Positions 41,295 to 50,249 of a DNA stretch of 64,000 nt are shown piece by piece. This DNA is from JBBROS01 sp963752225. Its GTDB lineage: Bacteria; Pseudomonadota; Alphaproteobacteria; Acetobacterales; Acetobacteraceae. Every line of letters starts with the position of its first letter. The first letter of the stretch is position 1. The DNA lies in contig CAVVXS010000007.1 in NCBI GenBank assembly GCA_963752225.1, positions 806,001 to 870,000 on the forward strand. The letters are read 5' to 3'. Below the pieces are notes generated by a model. It was not told the DNA's origin. It searched no databases and saw only the letters and a list, made by a program, of their open reading frames with translations. The position numbers were made by a program, and so were the translations under genes.

Positions 41295-43715
41295 ATGTCG
41301 TTGTGGCCGTTGTTCCTCATCTCGGGCGCCGCAGTCGCATTCGAGATCGCGCTGACCCGCTATTTCGCCGTCGCGAAATGGTCGGAGTATGGCTACTGGG
41401 TGATCTCGATCGTCATGGTCGGTTTCGCGCTCAGCGGCGTCGCGGTGGCGCTGGTGCGGGACTGGGCGGCGCGGCACGGCGCGGCCCTGCTGGCCTGGTT
41501 GCCGGGGCCGCTGGTGGCATCGGCGGCGGCGGGGTTCTGGGCCACCACGGTCAACCCGTTCAACCCGCTGCAGCTGCAGAACGCCGCTACCTTCGTGCCG
41601 CAGCTTTGGAACATCGCGCTCTACTATGCGGTGCTGCTTCCGTTCTTTTTCCTGACCGGGCTGTATATCAGCCTCGTGTTCGTGCTGAACGGCGACCGGG
41701 TGAACCGGGTGTACGGCTTCGACCTGACCGGGGCGGGGGCCGGCGCGGCCGGCGTGCTGGCGCTGATGGCGGTGGTGCACCCGTTCCAGCTCGTGCCCGC
41801 GCTGCTCGTGCCGCTGGCGGCGAGTGCGCTGCTTGGCAAGCGGCGCGGGCCGGCGCTGGCTGCGGTGGCGGCGCTGCTTGCGGGCGAAGCGTTGCTGCTG
41901 TTGGACAGCCGGGCCGACTACAACGATTTCAAGGCAATCTACGCACCGCTTCATACGCCGGATGCAAAGCAGGTCGCGGAGATCCGGTCGCCGCGCGGCC
42001 TCTACGCCCTGCTCGACGATTTCACCGAGCGGGTCGACGTGGACCTGTCGAACAATGCCGGTCTGCTCGGCGTCGCCGGCCCGGACCCCGCCTTGGGCCT
42101 GTATCGTGACGGGACGCGGGTCGCGGCCCTGCCGAAGCCGGCGGGATTGCAGGCCGGCTACGCGCCGGCGACGCTGGATGCGCTGCCGTATCAACTGCGC
42201 CCTGGCGGCTCCGTGCTGCTCGCCGGGGCGTCCGGCGGCTACCGGATCGAGCAGGCGCTGCAGCTCGGCGCCGCGCGGGTCGACGCGGTCGAGCCCGACC
42301 CGGTGCTGCGCGATGCGATCGAGCATGGGCTCGGGACGGCGCCGGCCATGGCGGCGGACCCGCGCGTCCGGCTGCTCGGCGGCAGCGCGCTGGCAGCGGC
42401 GCGGGCGGGCCATCGCTACGACCTGGTGGACATCGCCGCCGACTTCCTCGACGCGTCGGAGGCCAACGCCACCGCCTATTCTGCCGAGGCCTTGGCGGCC
42501 GACCTGGGCGCGCTGGCGCCGGGCGGGCTGCTGTCGGTGCCGGTCTCGATCCGCGAGCTGCCGGTCTATGCGCTGCGCGTGCTTGCCACCGTGCGGGACG
42601 CGTTGCTGCGCGCCGGCGTCGCCGACCCGGCGGCGCATGTCGTGGTGTATCGCTCGGCCTGGAACCTGCGCATCCTGGCCTCCGCCGAACCATGGGACGC
42701 GGCCCGGTTGGCGATCGTTAAGGCGTTCTGCGACGAGCGGTCGTTCGACCTGTCGTACTACCCGGGAATCGACGTCGTGGCGGCACGGGCCGGCATCTAC
42801 AACGACCTGCCGGCGGTCAATTTCGAAAGCGGCGAGGTCACGTCGGGCGCCGGGTCGGAGGACGCGGTCGCGGACGAGGCCGGTGCGGTGCTGCGGGGCG
42901 AGCCGAGCGAAAGCCAGGCGGCGTTCAACCTCGAGCCGATCACGCTAGACCGGCCCACCTTCTACTCGATCCTGCGCTTGGGCCAGGTGCCGAACATCCT
43001 CAAGCGCATCGAGATCCTGCCGCAGCCCGAGGTGGGACAGTTGGTCAACCTCGCCGTGCTCGGCCAGGCGGTCGTGCTCGCCGCGATCGTGCTGGCGGTG
43101 CCGTTGCTGGCGCCCAAGGTCGCGGGCGCCGGTCGGCCGGCGATCTTGAAGCCGGTGGTCTACTTCGCGAGCCTCGGCCTCGGCTTCCTGTTCATCGAGA
43201 TCGTGCTGATCGAGCGGGCGAGCCTGTATCTCAACGACCGCACCAGCGCCTTCGCCCTGGTGCTGACCGGGATGCTGGTCTTTTCGGGCCTCGGCAGCCT
43301 CGCCGCGGACCGGGCCGGGCGCTACGGCATCGGGTTGGTCGGGGGCGTGATCGTGGCCTGGTGCATCGCCGTCCTGGTTGGTCTCGAGCCGCTGCTGCTG
43401 GCGACGTTGGGGCTGCCATTCCCGGTGCGGGCGGCGCTGCTGCTCGCGGTGACGGCGCCGGTGTCGGTCGCGCTCGGCATGCCCTTCCCGATGGGGCTGG
43501 CGCGGGCCGGGACAGCCGGGGGCGGGTTCCTGCCTTGGGCGTGGGGGCTCAACGGCGCGTTTTCCGTGGTCGCCACGCCACTGGCCAACCTCGTTGCGGT
43601 GCAGTTTGGCTTCGACAGGGTTCTGCTCGCCGCCGCGATCCTCTATGTGCTCGCCATCGTCTCCTTTCCATCCGTTCGAAAGTCCCTGTCGTGGCAAGCA
43701 TCTCCAACCCACTGA
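41295..43715 (+). CDS. Multi-helix membrane protein with a spermidine-synthase-like domain
   Basis: 806 residues from ATG 41295. About eight helices come first (LFLISGAAVAFEIALTRYFAVAKWSEYGYWVISIVMVGFALSG, LPFFFLTGLYISLVFVLNGDRVNRVYGFDLTGAG), then a soluble Rossmann-like domain near residues 290-480 (LRPGGSVLLAGASGGYRIEQALQLGAARVDAVEPDPVLRDAI) similar to spermidine/putrescine N-propylamine transferases, then more helices (ASLGLGFLFIEIVLIERASLYL). The whole resembles the fused-MFS/spermidine-synthase-like proteins found in many proteobacteria. The acidic polyamine-binding residues are not evident, so polyamine synthesis is doubtful. The methyltransferase gene downstream begins 25 bases inside this gene. 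Confidence 0.82.
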   Translation: MSLWPLFLISGAAVAFEIALTRYFAVAKWSEYGYWVISIVMVGFALSGVAVALVRDWAARHGAALLAWLPGPLVASAAAGFWATTVNPFNPLQLQNAATFVPQLWNIALYYAVLLPFFFLTGLYISLVFVLNGDRVNRVYGFDLTGAGAGAAGVLALMAVVHPFQLVPALLVPLAASALLGKRRGPALAAVAALLAGEALLLLDSRADYNDFKAIYAPLHTPDAKQVAEIRSPRGLYALLDDFTERVDVDLSNNAGLLGVAGPDPALGLYRDGTRVAALPKPAGLQAGYAPATLDALPYQLRPGGSVLLAGASGGYRIEQALQLGAARVDAVEPDPVLRDAIEHGLGTAPAMAADPRVRLLGGSALAAARAGHRYDLVDIAADFLDASEANATAYSAEALAADLGALAPGGLLSVPVSIRELPVYALRVLATVRDALLRAGVADPAAHVVVYRSAWNLRILASAEPWDAARLAIVKAFCDERSFDLSYYPGIDVVAARAGIYNDLPAVNFESGEVTSGAGSEDAVADEAGAVLRGEPSESQAAFNLEPITLDRPTFYSILRLGQVPNILKRIEILPQPEVGQLVNLAVLGQAVVLAAIVLAVPLLAPKVAGAGRPAILKPVVYFASLGLGFLFIEIVLIERASLYLNDRTSAFALVLTGMLVFSGLGSLAADRAGRYGIGLVGGVIVAWCIAVLVGLEPLLLATLGLPFPVRAALLLAVTAPVSVALGMPFPMGLARAGTAGGGFLPWAWGLNGAFSVVATPLANLVAVQFGFDRVLLAAAILYVLAIVSFPSVRKSLSWQASPTH

Positions 43716-44602
43716 CCCGTCGCACCCTGCTGGCGGGGGCGGTCGCCGCACCGTTCGCGGCGCACGCGGCGTCCGGCTCCGGCTGGACGCGTGACGCCTA
43801 CCTCGAGGCGATGCGCAAGTCGGGCCGGCCGGTCGACCTGACGGAGGCGCAGTTCCAGGCCATCCAGGCGCGCAAGCCGGCGGCGATGGCGCGGATCGAA
43901 TCCTACCTCAAGGAGCGGCTCGGCAGCGCCGACCCGGCCGTGCTGCGCGCGTTCGGCGAGGTGCCGCGCGAGTACTACCACTACTTCTACCCGGAGCACC
44001 GGTCGCAGGGCGGCATGGCCTACGAGGACGACCCGAAGCCGTGGGCGCTCGGCTACGGATCGGCGCTGAGCGACTACCTCGGCCAGGCCTACATGACGCA
44101 GGTTTGCAAGCCGCAGCCGGGCGACACCACGCTCGAGGTCGGCACCGGGAGCGGCTTCCAAAGCTCGCTGCTGTCGCGCATCGTCAAGCGGGCCTACTCG
44201 ATCGAGATCATCGAGCCCTTGGGGCAGGCGGTATCGAAGATCTTCGCCCCGCTCGGCTACGACAACGTGCAGACCCGGGTGGGCGACGGCTATTTCGGCT
44301 GGCCTGAAGTGAAAGACGGCTTCGACATCATCATCGTCACCTGTGCCGCGCAGTACGCGCCGCCGGACCTGTTCAAGCAGCTCAAGCCGGGCGGCCGGAT
44401 GCTGATCCCGATCGGCCAGCCGTTCAAGCGTGGCCAGCTGCTTTACGTCTACACCAAGGACGCGGAGGGCAAGGTGCACTCGCGCAAGGACGTCGGCGTG
44501 TTCTTCATCCCGATGACCGGGGCCATCGACAAGCAGCCCAAGCCGGCGCCCGTTGCGGCCGATCCGAAGGCCACCCCGGCCGCGGCGCAAGCGCCGGAGT
44601 GA
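43691..44602 (+). CDS. Tat-signal-bearing PCMT-like methyltransferase
   Basis: 303 residues from GTG 43691. The N-terminus SNPLTRRTLLAGAVAAPFAAHA is a twin-arginine-type signal. The body is like protein-L-isoaspartate O-methyltransferase: LGYGSALSDYLGQAYMTQV, SAM motif I TTLEVGTGSGFQSSLLSRIVKRAYSIEI, and CAAQYAPPDLFKQLKPGGRMLIPIG. PCMTs are normally cytosolic because S-adenosylmethionine is made there, so an exported form is odd. The C-terminal tail is Pro/Ala-rich. It overlaps the membrane-protein gene by 25 bases, which suggests that the two work together. Confidence 0.82.
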   Translation: MASISNPLTRRTLLAGAVAAPFAAHAASGSGWTRDAYLEAMRKSGRPVDLTEAQFQAIQARKPAAMARIESYLKERLGSADPAVLRAFGEVPREYYHYFYPEHRSQGGMAYEDDPKPWALGYGSALSDYLGQAYMTQVCKPQPGDTTLEVGTGSGFQSSLLSRIVKRAYSIEIIEPLGQAVSKIFAPLGYDNVQTRVGDGYFGWPEVKDGFDIIIVTCAAQYAPPDLFKQLKPGGRMLIPIGQPFKRGQLLYVYTKDAEGKVHSRKDVGVFFIPMTGAIDKQPKPAPVAADPKATPAAAQAPE

Positions 44603-44618
44603 GCGTCCGGCGCGCGGG

Positions 44619-45404
44619 CTAACGGCCGCGGAATACGGGGCGGCGCTTTTCGGCGAAGGCGGCCAGGCCTTCGGCGAAATCCGCGCTGTCGAGTGCCTGC
44701 CGCCGCCCTTCCAGGAGCCGCTGCAGCACGGCGCCGGGCAGCGGCAGCGCGGCGTTCAAGGCCCGGAGCTGCTGCTTGGCGCTTGTCACCGACAGCGGGG
44801 CGTTGGCCGCGATCCGCTCGGCCATCGCCACGGTGAAGGCGTCGATCTCGGCGTCCGGGACGACGTGATTGAGCAACCCCGCTGCGAGCGCTCGTTCGGC
44901 CGGGATGGCATCCCCGGTCGCGAACATCTCCATCGCCAGCGACAAGCCGCCCCGCAGCAGCACGTTCAGCAAGCCGTCGGGATCGTAGGGCAGTCCGAGC
45001 CGCGCCGGGGTGAAGGCGAGGGTGCAAGCCGGCGTGCCGATCGCGATGTCGCAACGAAGCGCCAAGTCGGTGCCGCCGCCCCACGCGGTCCCGTCCAACT
45101 GCGCGATCACTGGTGCCGGCGCGTGCTGCACGGCACTGAACAGCGCCTGCAGCTGGCCGTCTTGGGCCAGCGGGTCGATGCCAGGCGCCAAGGCGCCGAT
45201 GTCGAACCCGGCACACCAGACCCGGCTGCCCGGTGCGCTGCGCAGAATGATTGCCCGCGCCGCACGGGATTGCTCGAAAGCGGCGACGAGTCCGGCCAGC
45301 ATGGTCCGGCCCAGCGCATTGCGCCGGGCCGGGTCGTTCATGGTGATGACGGCGACGTCGCCGGTGATCGACACTGCGACGGGTGCGCTCGGGTCGGCGC
45401 TCAT
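44619..45404 (-). CDS. Methylmalonyl-CoA decarboxylase-like enoyl-CoA hydratase family protein
   Basis: 261 residues from ATG 45404. Crotonase fold: VAVITMNDPARRNALG, the oxyanion loop AGFDIGALAPG and AQLDGTAWGGGTDLAL. The blocks GIDPLAQDGQLQAL, FTPARLGLPYDPDGLLNVLLRGG, RALAAGLLNHVV, FTVAMAERIAANAPL, SAKQQLRAL and DSADFAEGLAAFAEKRRPVF follow E. coli methylmalonyl-CoA decarboxylase (YgfG/ScpB) closely by eye, better than typical hydratases. That enzyme turns methylmalonyl-CoA into propionyl-CoA. No mutase or transferase gene is adjacent. Convergent with the methyltransferase, 16 bp apart. Confidence 0.82.
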   Translation of the reverse strand: MSADPSAPVAVSITGDVAVITMNDPARRNALGRTMLAGLVAAFEQSRAARAIILRSAPGSRVWCAGFDIGALAPGIDPLAQDGQLQALFSAVQHAPAPVIAQLDGTAWGGGTDLALRCDIAIGTPACTLAFTPARLGLPYDPDGLLNVLLRGGLSLAMEMFATGDAIPAERALAAGLLNHVVPDAEIDAFTVAMAERIAANAPLSVTSAKQQLRALNAALPLPGAVLQRLLEGRRQALDSADFAEGLAAFAEKRRPVFRGR

Positions 45405-45444
45405 CTGCGAACTACCGTGTTCCGGAAACGACGGCCGCCGAGCC

Positions 45445-45726
45445 TCAGCGCCCCGGCGCCGGCGATGCGCCCAGCCCGGGCGCCGCCGACGACCCGGCGC
45501 CCGGAAGTTGCGTGGATGGGGCCATGGTGCTGCCGAGGTTGCCGTTGACGTTCGGGTTGCTGCCGCCCTGCGGGCCGACGTTCGCGGCCCCGGCCGGCGC
45601 GTTGATGCCCGAGCCCGGCGCACCGTTCGCCGACCCTTGGGCCCGCGGCGATGGGGTGGCGCTCGACTGCGCAAAGGCAGGCACAGCTAGGAGCGTGAAG
45701 GCCAACGCGGCTGCAGCATTCCTCAT
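45445..45726 (-). CDS. Small secreted low-complexity protein
   Basis: 93 residues from ATG 45726, with a GGAGG ribosome site. Signal peptide MRNAAAALAFTLLAVPAFAQ, then a mature region made almost entirely of Gly, Ala, Pro, Ser, Asn and Gln (GAPGSGINAPAGAANVGPQG, NPNVNGNLGSTMAPS). No cysteine and few charged residues, so probably disordered in the periplasm or outside the cell. It lies about 40 bp upstream of the decarboxylase on the same strand but with no functional link visible. Family unknown; many alphaproteobacteria encode similar unannotated exported peptides. Confidence 0.6.
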   Translation of the reverse strand: MRNAAAALAFTLLAVPAFAQSSATPSPRAQGSANGAPGSGINAPAGAANVGPQGGSNPNVNGNLGSTMAPSTQLPGAGSSAAPGLGASPAPGR

Positions 45727-45870
45727 GGCGTCCTCCAATTTAACTTCAAGCTGACGTTACGTGCCGACCCATCGGGGGTTGAACGCGGCACGATCATTCC
45801 CCCGTGAGACCGTCGCGGCGGTGACGACCATTGATCGGCGCCTAGCCGCTCATTATGGGCTGGGAGACAC

Positions 45871-47031
45871 ATGGACGCAGGGGAGGTCTCCATCCTCGAA
45901 TCGATCGATCGCCCCGAGGTGACCCATCCGGCGCCGGAGCTTTGCATCGTTGTGCCGGTGCTGAACGAGCACGACAATATCGCAACCTTGGTCGGAAGGC
46001 TGCGAGCCGGCCTGGCGGGCATCGCTTGGGAAGTGGTGTTCGTCGACGACGGGTCGACCGATGGAACCCGCGACGCCATTGCGGCAATCGGGCGGCGCGA
46101 CGCGCGCGTGCGGCTGCTGCACCGGGTCGGCCGGCGCGGCCTCGCCTCCGCGTTCGTCGAGGGGGCGCAATGCAGCCTCGCCCCGTTCGTGGCGGCGATG
46201 GACGGCGACCTGCAGCATGACGAGACGCTGCTGCCGCGCATGCTGGACGTGCTGCGCCGCGGCGGCACCGACGTGGTCGTCGGCAGCCGCTACGTGCCCG
46301 GCGGCGACCTCGGCGAGTGGGACCGCACCCGGGCCGGTATGTCGGGGGTAGCGACCCGGCTCGGTCAGGTGCTGCTGCGCACGCCGGTGGCAGACCCGAT
46401 GAGCGGCTTCTTCATGCTGCCGCGCGACGTGCTGCAGCGGGCGCTGCCGAACCTGTCCGCGGTCGGGTTCAAGATCCTGCTCGACGTGCTGGCCTCGCTT
46501 CCGGCCAAGCCGGTCGTGGTGGAGTTGCCGTTCCATTTCGGCACCAGGCAGGCGGGCGAGAGCAAGCTCGATGCAGGTGTGCTGCTCGATTTCCTGCTGC
46601 TGCTGGCTGACAAGGCGGTGGGGCACGTGCTGCCGGTCCGTTTCCTGCTGTTCGCGGGGGTGGGCGCGCTGGGTCTGGTGGCGCACCTGCTGGTGCTGCG
46701 GACGGGGCTGATGGCAGGGTTGAGCTTTCCCGCGGCGCAGTGGGTCGCCACCGGCTGCGCGATCGCCGGGAATTTCTGGCTGAACAACAACTTCACCTTC
46801 CGCGACCATCGGCTGCGGGGTTCGCGCTTGTGGCGCGGCTTCGCCGTGTTCGCCGTCGTCTGCAGCATCGGCGCCGAGGCCAACCTCAGCATCGCCGCCT
46901 TCGTGCTGGGCGCCGGGCATCAGGCGTGGTGGGCGGCTGGGGTGGCCGGTGCGGCCATGAGCCTGGTGTGGAACTACGCCGTCGGATCGACGCTGACCTG
47001 GCAATGGCGCCCGGGCCGGCGGCCCGCCTGA
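45871..47031 (+). CDS. GT2 glycosyltransferase fused to a GtrA-like membrane domain
   Basis: 386 residues. N-terminal family 2 glycosyltransferase of the polyprenyl-phosphate mannose/glucose type (LCIVVPVLNEHDNIATLV, VVFVDDGSTDGTRDAI, MDGDLQHDETLLPRML, DPMSGFFMLPR), then, from about residue 250, a four-helix GtrA domain (RFLLFAGVGALGLVAHLLVL, CAIAGNFWLNNNFTFRDHRLRGSRLWRGF). GT2 forms a polyprenyl-phosphate sugar on the cytoplasmic face; GtrA proteins are thought to move it across the membrane. Fusion of the two is known in other bacteria. GGGAG precedes the ATG. Convergent with the GT4 gene. Confidence 0.9.
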   Translation: MDAGEVSILESIDRPEVTHPAPELCIVVPVLNEHDNIATLVGRLRAGLAGIAWEVVFVDDGSTDGTRDAIAAIGRRDARVRLLHRVGRRGLASAFVEGAQCSLAPFVAAMDGDLQHDETLLPRMLDVLRRGGTDVVVGSRYVPGGDLGEWDRTRAGMSGVATRLGQVLLRTPVADPMSGFFMLPRDVLQRALPNLSAVGFKILLDVLASLPAKPVVVELPFHFGTRQAGESKLDAGVLLDFLLLLADKAVGHVLPVRFLLFAGVGALGLVAHLLVLRTGLMAGLSFPAAQWVATGCAIAGNFWLNNNFTFRDHRLRGSRLWRGFAVFAVVCSIGAEANLSIAAFVLGAGHQAWWAAGVAGAAMSLVWNYAVGSTLTWQWRPGRRPA

Positions 47032-47044
47032 CGCGATCTGCCGG

Positions 47045-48118
47045 TTAGCCGCCGGAGTATACGGTCGCCCACGCGTCGAACATGCTCGCCTGGCCGTAGC
47101 AGGCTTCGGCTCGGGCACGGTTCGCGGCGCCGAGCCGGCGGCGCTCGTCCGCGGAGTCGATCAAGCTGGCCAATGCCTCGCCGAGCGGTTCGGGATCGAG
47201 CGGCACCACGAAGCGCGACTGCTCCGGCGGCAGGATGGCGGCGATGTCGCCCACGTCGGTGGCAGCCACTGGCAGGCGGCACGCCATGGCCTCCAGCAGC
47301 GAGATCGGCATCTGCTCGGTGTCGGACGCCATGGCGAACACGTCGAAGCCGCGCAGCATCGGCGCCGGGTCGGCGCAGTGACCCGCCCAGACCACACGAA
47401 TGCCGAGCGTCTGGGCCAGCCCCTCCAGGGCCGGGCGTTCGGGCCCGTGGCCGACCACGACGAGGCGGGCCGGGCGCGAGCGGCTCGCGTGGGCGAAGGC
47501 GTGCAGCAGGCGGGCGACGTTCTTTTCCGGGCGCAAGGCGGCGACGGTGCCAACCACCGGCCCCTCGCCGGGCCAGGTCATCGCCGGGCCAGCCGCAAAG
47601 CGGGCCAGGTCGACGCCGTTGGGCAAATAGCGGACCCGTGCGGGGTCGAGACGCCAGGTGCCGGTCGCGATCCGCTGCAGGGTGAGCGAGGGCACCACGA
47701 CGGTGCGCCGGGCCAGGCACAGGCGCCGGACCAGCACGCGGCGCGGGAGTTGCCGCGCGCGCTCCTCCGGGCCGAACCCGTCCTCGACGTGGACGTGACG
47801 CACCAGCGGCATCCGGTTCGCCATCGCCCATTCGATCGTGCCCCAGTTGCTCGTCAGCAGCGTCGCCGGGCGGAGCGCGCGGAGTGCCGCGCGGATGCGG
47901 CGGATGTTGCCGAGCGTGTCGCCCTTGGGGAGGTCGAGCGTGGGAAAGCCGACGTCGAGCCCGGCGTCGAGTCGCTCGCGCGCAGCCAAGTTGCCGTCCA
48001 TGGCGACGATTTCATGGCGCCACCGCCGCCCGAAATGATTGGCGACGGTTGCGAACCGCACCTGCGGCCCGCCGACCGCGAAGGTGGAGAACACGTGCAG
48101 CAGCAGCGGCGCAGGCAT
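47045..48118 (-). CDS. GT4-type glycosyltransferase
   Basis: 357 residues with LHVFSTFAVGGPQVRFATVANHFG at the start, VRYLPNGVDLARF and VGTVAALRPEKNVARLLHAFA in the linker, and FAMASDTEQMPISLLEAMACRLPVAATDVGDIAAIL with the E-x7-E motif of GT family 4. Third gene of a minus-strand operon: four bases separate it from the oxidoreductase-epimerase fusion upstream, which itself overlaps the deacetylase gene. Likely adds one sugar of a surface polysaccharide; donor and acceptor unknown. Confidence 0.9.
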   Translation of the reverse strand: MPAPLLLHVFSTFAVGGPQVRFATVANHFGRRWRHEIVAMDGNLAARERLDAGLDVGFPTLDLPKGDTLGNIRRIRAALRALRPATLLTSNWGTIEWAMANRMPLVRHVHVEDGFGPEERARQLPRRVLVRRLCLARRTVVVPSLTLQRIATGTWRLDPARVRYLPNGVDLARFAAGPAMTWPGEGPVVGTVAALRPEKNVARLLHAFAHASRSRPARLVVVGHGPERPALEGLAQTLGIRVVWAGHCADPAPMLRGFDVFAMASDTEQMPISLLEAMACRLPVAATDVGDIAAILPPEQSRFVVPLDPEPLGEALASLIDSADERRRLGAANRARAEACYGQASMFDAWATVYSGG

Positions 48119-48122
48119 CGGC

Positions 48123-50249
48123 TCAGGGCGCGGCCCAGGGCATTGCGTGGACGCGGACGGCGCGCTCGAGGAAGCGGTCGGGGTCGGCGACCGGCGACCA
48201 GCCGAGGTCGCGCTTGGCGTCCGACACGTCGAACTCGGCCATCATGCCGCGCGACAGGAAATCCCGCTGCGACGGCGCCGGCACCTGTCGCCCGGTGGCG
48301 CGCTTGACCAGCCACTTGCCGCTGTCTTCCGCCCACAGGAACTTGGCCGATTGGGGGTGGAAGCGCAGCGGCCGGCGCAGCGCCTGCGCCAGGGCAGCGG
48401 TGTAGTCGCGGGCGTTGAGGCGGACGTCGCCGACCAGGTTGTAGCTGCGGCCCTCGATGCCCGGCGCCGAGGCGGCGCGGAACACGGCGTCGGCGACGTC
48501 CTCGACGAGCACGAACGGCAGCGGGTTGCGGCCGGCGTTCCAGCCGATGCAATGCTGGTCGTTGTTGTAGAAGCCGACCCCGCTGTGGAACGGCAGCCCG
48601 CCTTCGCCGACCACGACGCCCGGGCGAAGGATCACCACCGGCAGCCCCTTCTCCGCGTGCATCGCAAGCATGGCCCGGTCGGCCAGGGCCTTGGCACGGG
48701 CGTAGTCGCCGCGCTTGTGCTCCTCCGGGTCGGGCGGGGTGGCGCCGGTGACGGGCTGCGGCTGCGGCCCGAGGTAAAGCGAAGCGATGCTGCCGACGTA
48801 GACCAGGCGCCCCACTCCCTCGGCAAGGCAGGCACGGGCGACCGTCTCCGCGCCGCCGACCATGGCCGCGCGCACCGCCTCGAACGAGCTCCCGCCGCCG
48901 CCATGGGCGAGGTTGACGACCACTCGGGCGCCGCGAATGGCGCGGGCCACCGCTTCTGGGTCGTTGATGTCGCCCCGAAGCACGGTCACACGCTCGTCGG
49001 CGAACACCGGGGCCAGGTTGCGCACGTTGCGGGCCATGACAACGACCCGCTGCCCGGCGTCGAGGAAGCGGCGGACCACGTGGGTGCCGATGAACCCGGT
49101 GCCGCCGAGGATGGCGGCGTCGGGCGGCGCGGCGCCGCTGGAAGCTGCGGATCCCGAAGCTTGGGCGGGGGCGGACGCCGGGGCCGGTGCCACACGGGGG
49201 AAGGCGGCGTCGCGGATGCGTTCGCACAGCGTGACGAGGCCGGCGCCGAACTCCGCGTCCAGTTCCGGCCGGCGATTCGCGTCGAGCGCGCCATGAAAGG
49301 CGGCGATGCTGGCGCGCATGCTGAGGAAGAAGGCGTCGCTGCGGGGCCGCAGCTTGGCGGTCGAGAGGCTGTAATTGAGCACGCCCTTGACGCTGTCGGC
49401 CGCCAGCCCGGCCGCGGTGCGCAGGCCGGACAGGGTTTCGTCCACGGCCGGCAGCCATCGGGTGCGGTCATAGGTGAAGAACCGATTGGCGAGGATGTCG
49501 GCCACAGCAACGCCGTCGTCGCACACGACTTCGACCTGCCAGAACGGGAAGTCCTGGCCGACCGCGAAGCGGAGCTGGGCGGGCAGGCGGGTGCCCTGCA
49601 GCGAGGCATTGAGGGTCGGCACGAACGGCAGGCCCGGGGCGATCTCCTGCGCCGGACCGGCCAGGGCGGCGAAGTCGCCGATCGGGCCGGCAAGCAGCAC
49701 GAGTTGCGACAAGGGATGCACCGCCTGCTCGAGCAGGATGTTGCCGGGCTGGCGGAACATCCAATGGCCGAACTGGCGCAGGCCGAGTTGCCGCAACGGC
49801 ACGTTGTAGGTGCAGCCGACGAAGCGCGGCCGGCCGAGCCGCCCGGCCTCGACGGTCGCGCGCAGCCGGGCGAAGGCAGGGTGGTGGACGAAGTTCTGGT
49901 TCACCCCGAGCGCCGTGCCGGCCGCCGCTGCTTCGACCAGGCGGGCGACGGCTTCGCCGGTCGCGGCGAGCGGCTTTTCTAGCAGCACGGGTTTGCCGGC
50001 CTTGAGCAAGGGAAGGGCCACGGTGTGGTGATCTTCAGGCGGCACCAGCACATGGGCACGGTCGAAGCCGTTCGCGGCCAGGGCGGCCTCGACCGACGGA
50101 AAGGTTGCGACCGTCCCGCCGGCCAGCCGGCGCGCGGCCGCCTCGTTGGGGTCGACGACCGCAGCGAGGCTGTGACCCGGCAGGCTGCGGATGGCCTCCG
50201 CATGGACCGCGGAGATATACCCGGCGCCGACGAGGCAGATGCGGCTCAA
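48123..50249 (-). CDS. Gfo/Idh/MocA oxidoreductase fused to an NAD-dependent epimerase
   Basis: 708 residues with two complete modules. Residues 1-350: RICLVGAGYISAVHAEAI, VLLEKPLAATGEAVARLV and the Gfo/Idh C-terminal domain. Residues about 385-700, after an Ala/Pro/Ser linker: extended SDR with AILGGTGFIGTHVVRRFL, VYVGSIASLYLGP and YARAKALADRAML as the Tyr/Lys pair. Two NAD(P)-dependent sugar-modifying activities in one chain suggest successive steps on a nucleotide sugar or channelled intermediate. The start overlaps the deacetylase stop by four bases. I see no frameshift that would make this an assembly artefact; the linker is continuous and in frame. Confidence 0.87.
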   Translation of the reverse strand: MSRICLVGAGYISAVHAEAIRSLPGHSLAAVVDPNEAAARRLAGGTVATFPSVEAALAANGFDRAHVLVPPEDHHTVALPLLKAGKPVLLEKPLAATGEAVARLVEAAAAGTALGVNQNFVHHPAFARLRATVEAGRLGRPRFVGCTYNVPLRQLGLRQFGHWMFRQPGNILLEQAVHPLSQLVLLAGPIGDFAALAGPAQEIAPGLPFVPTLNASLQGTRLPAQLRFAVGQDFPFWQVEVVCDDGVAVADILANRFFTYDRTRWLPAVDETLSGLRTAAGLAADSVKGVLNYSLSTAKLRPRSDAFFLSMRASIAAFHGALDANRRPELDAEFGAGLVTLCERIRDAAFPRVAPAPASAPAQASGSAASSGAAPPDAAILGGTGFIGTHVVRRFLDAGQRVVVMARNVRNLAPVFADERVTVLRGDINDPEAVARAIRGARVVVNLAHGGGGSSFEAVRAAMVGGAETVARACLAEGVGRLVYVGSIASLYLGPQPQPVTGATPPDPEEHKRGDYARAKALADRAMLAMHAEKGLPVVILRPGVVVGEGGLPFHSGVGFYNNDQHCIGWNAGRNPLPFVLVEDVADAVFRAASAPGIEGRSYNLVGDVRLNARDYTAALAQALRRPLRFHPQSAKFLWAEDSGKWLVKRATGRQVPAPSQRDFLSRGMMAEFDVSDAKRDLGWSPVADPDRFLERAVRVHAMPWAAP

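Noticed and set aside
41091..42638. 515-codon antisense frame over the membrane protein gene
   Set aside because: Arg/Gln/His-rich translation typical of GC-rich shadow frames; the plus-strand frame encodes clear membrane helices.
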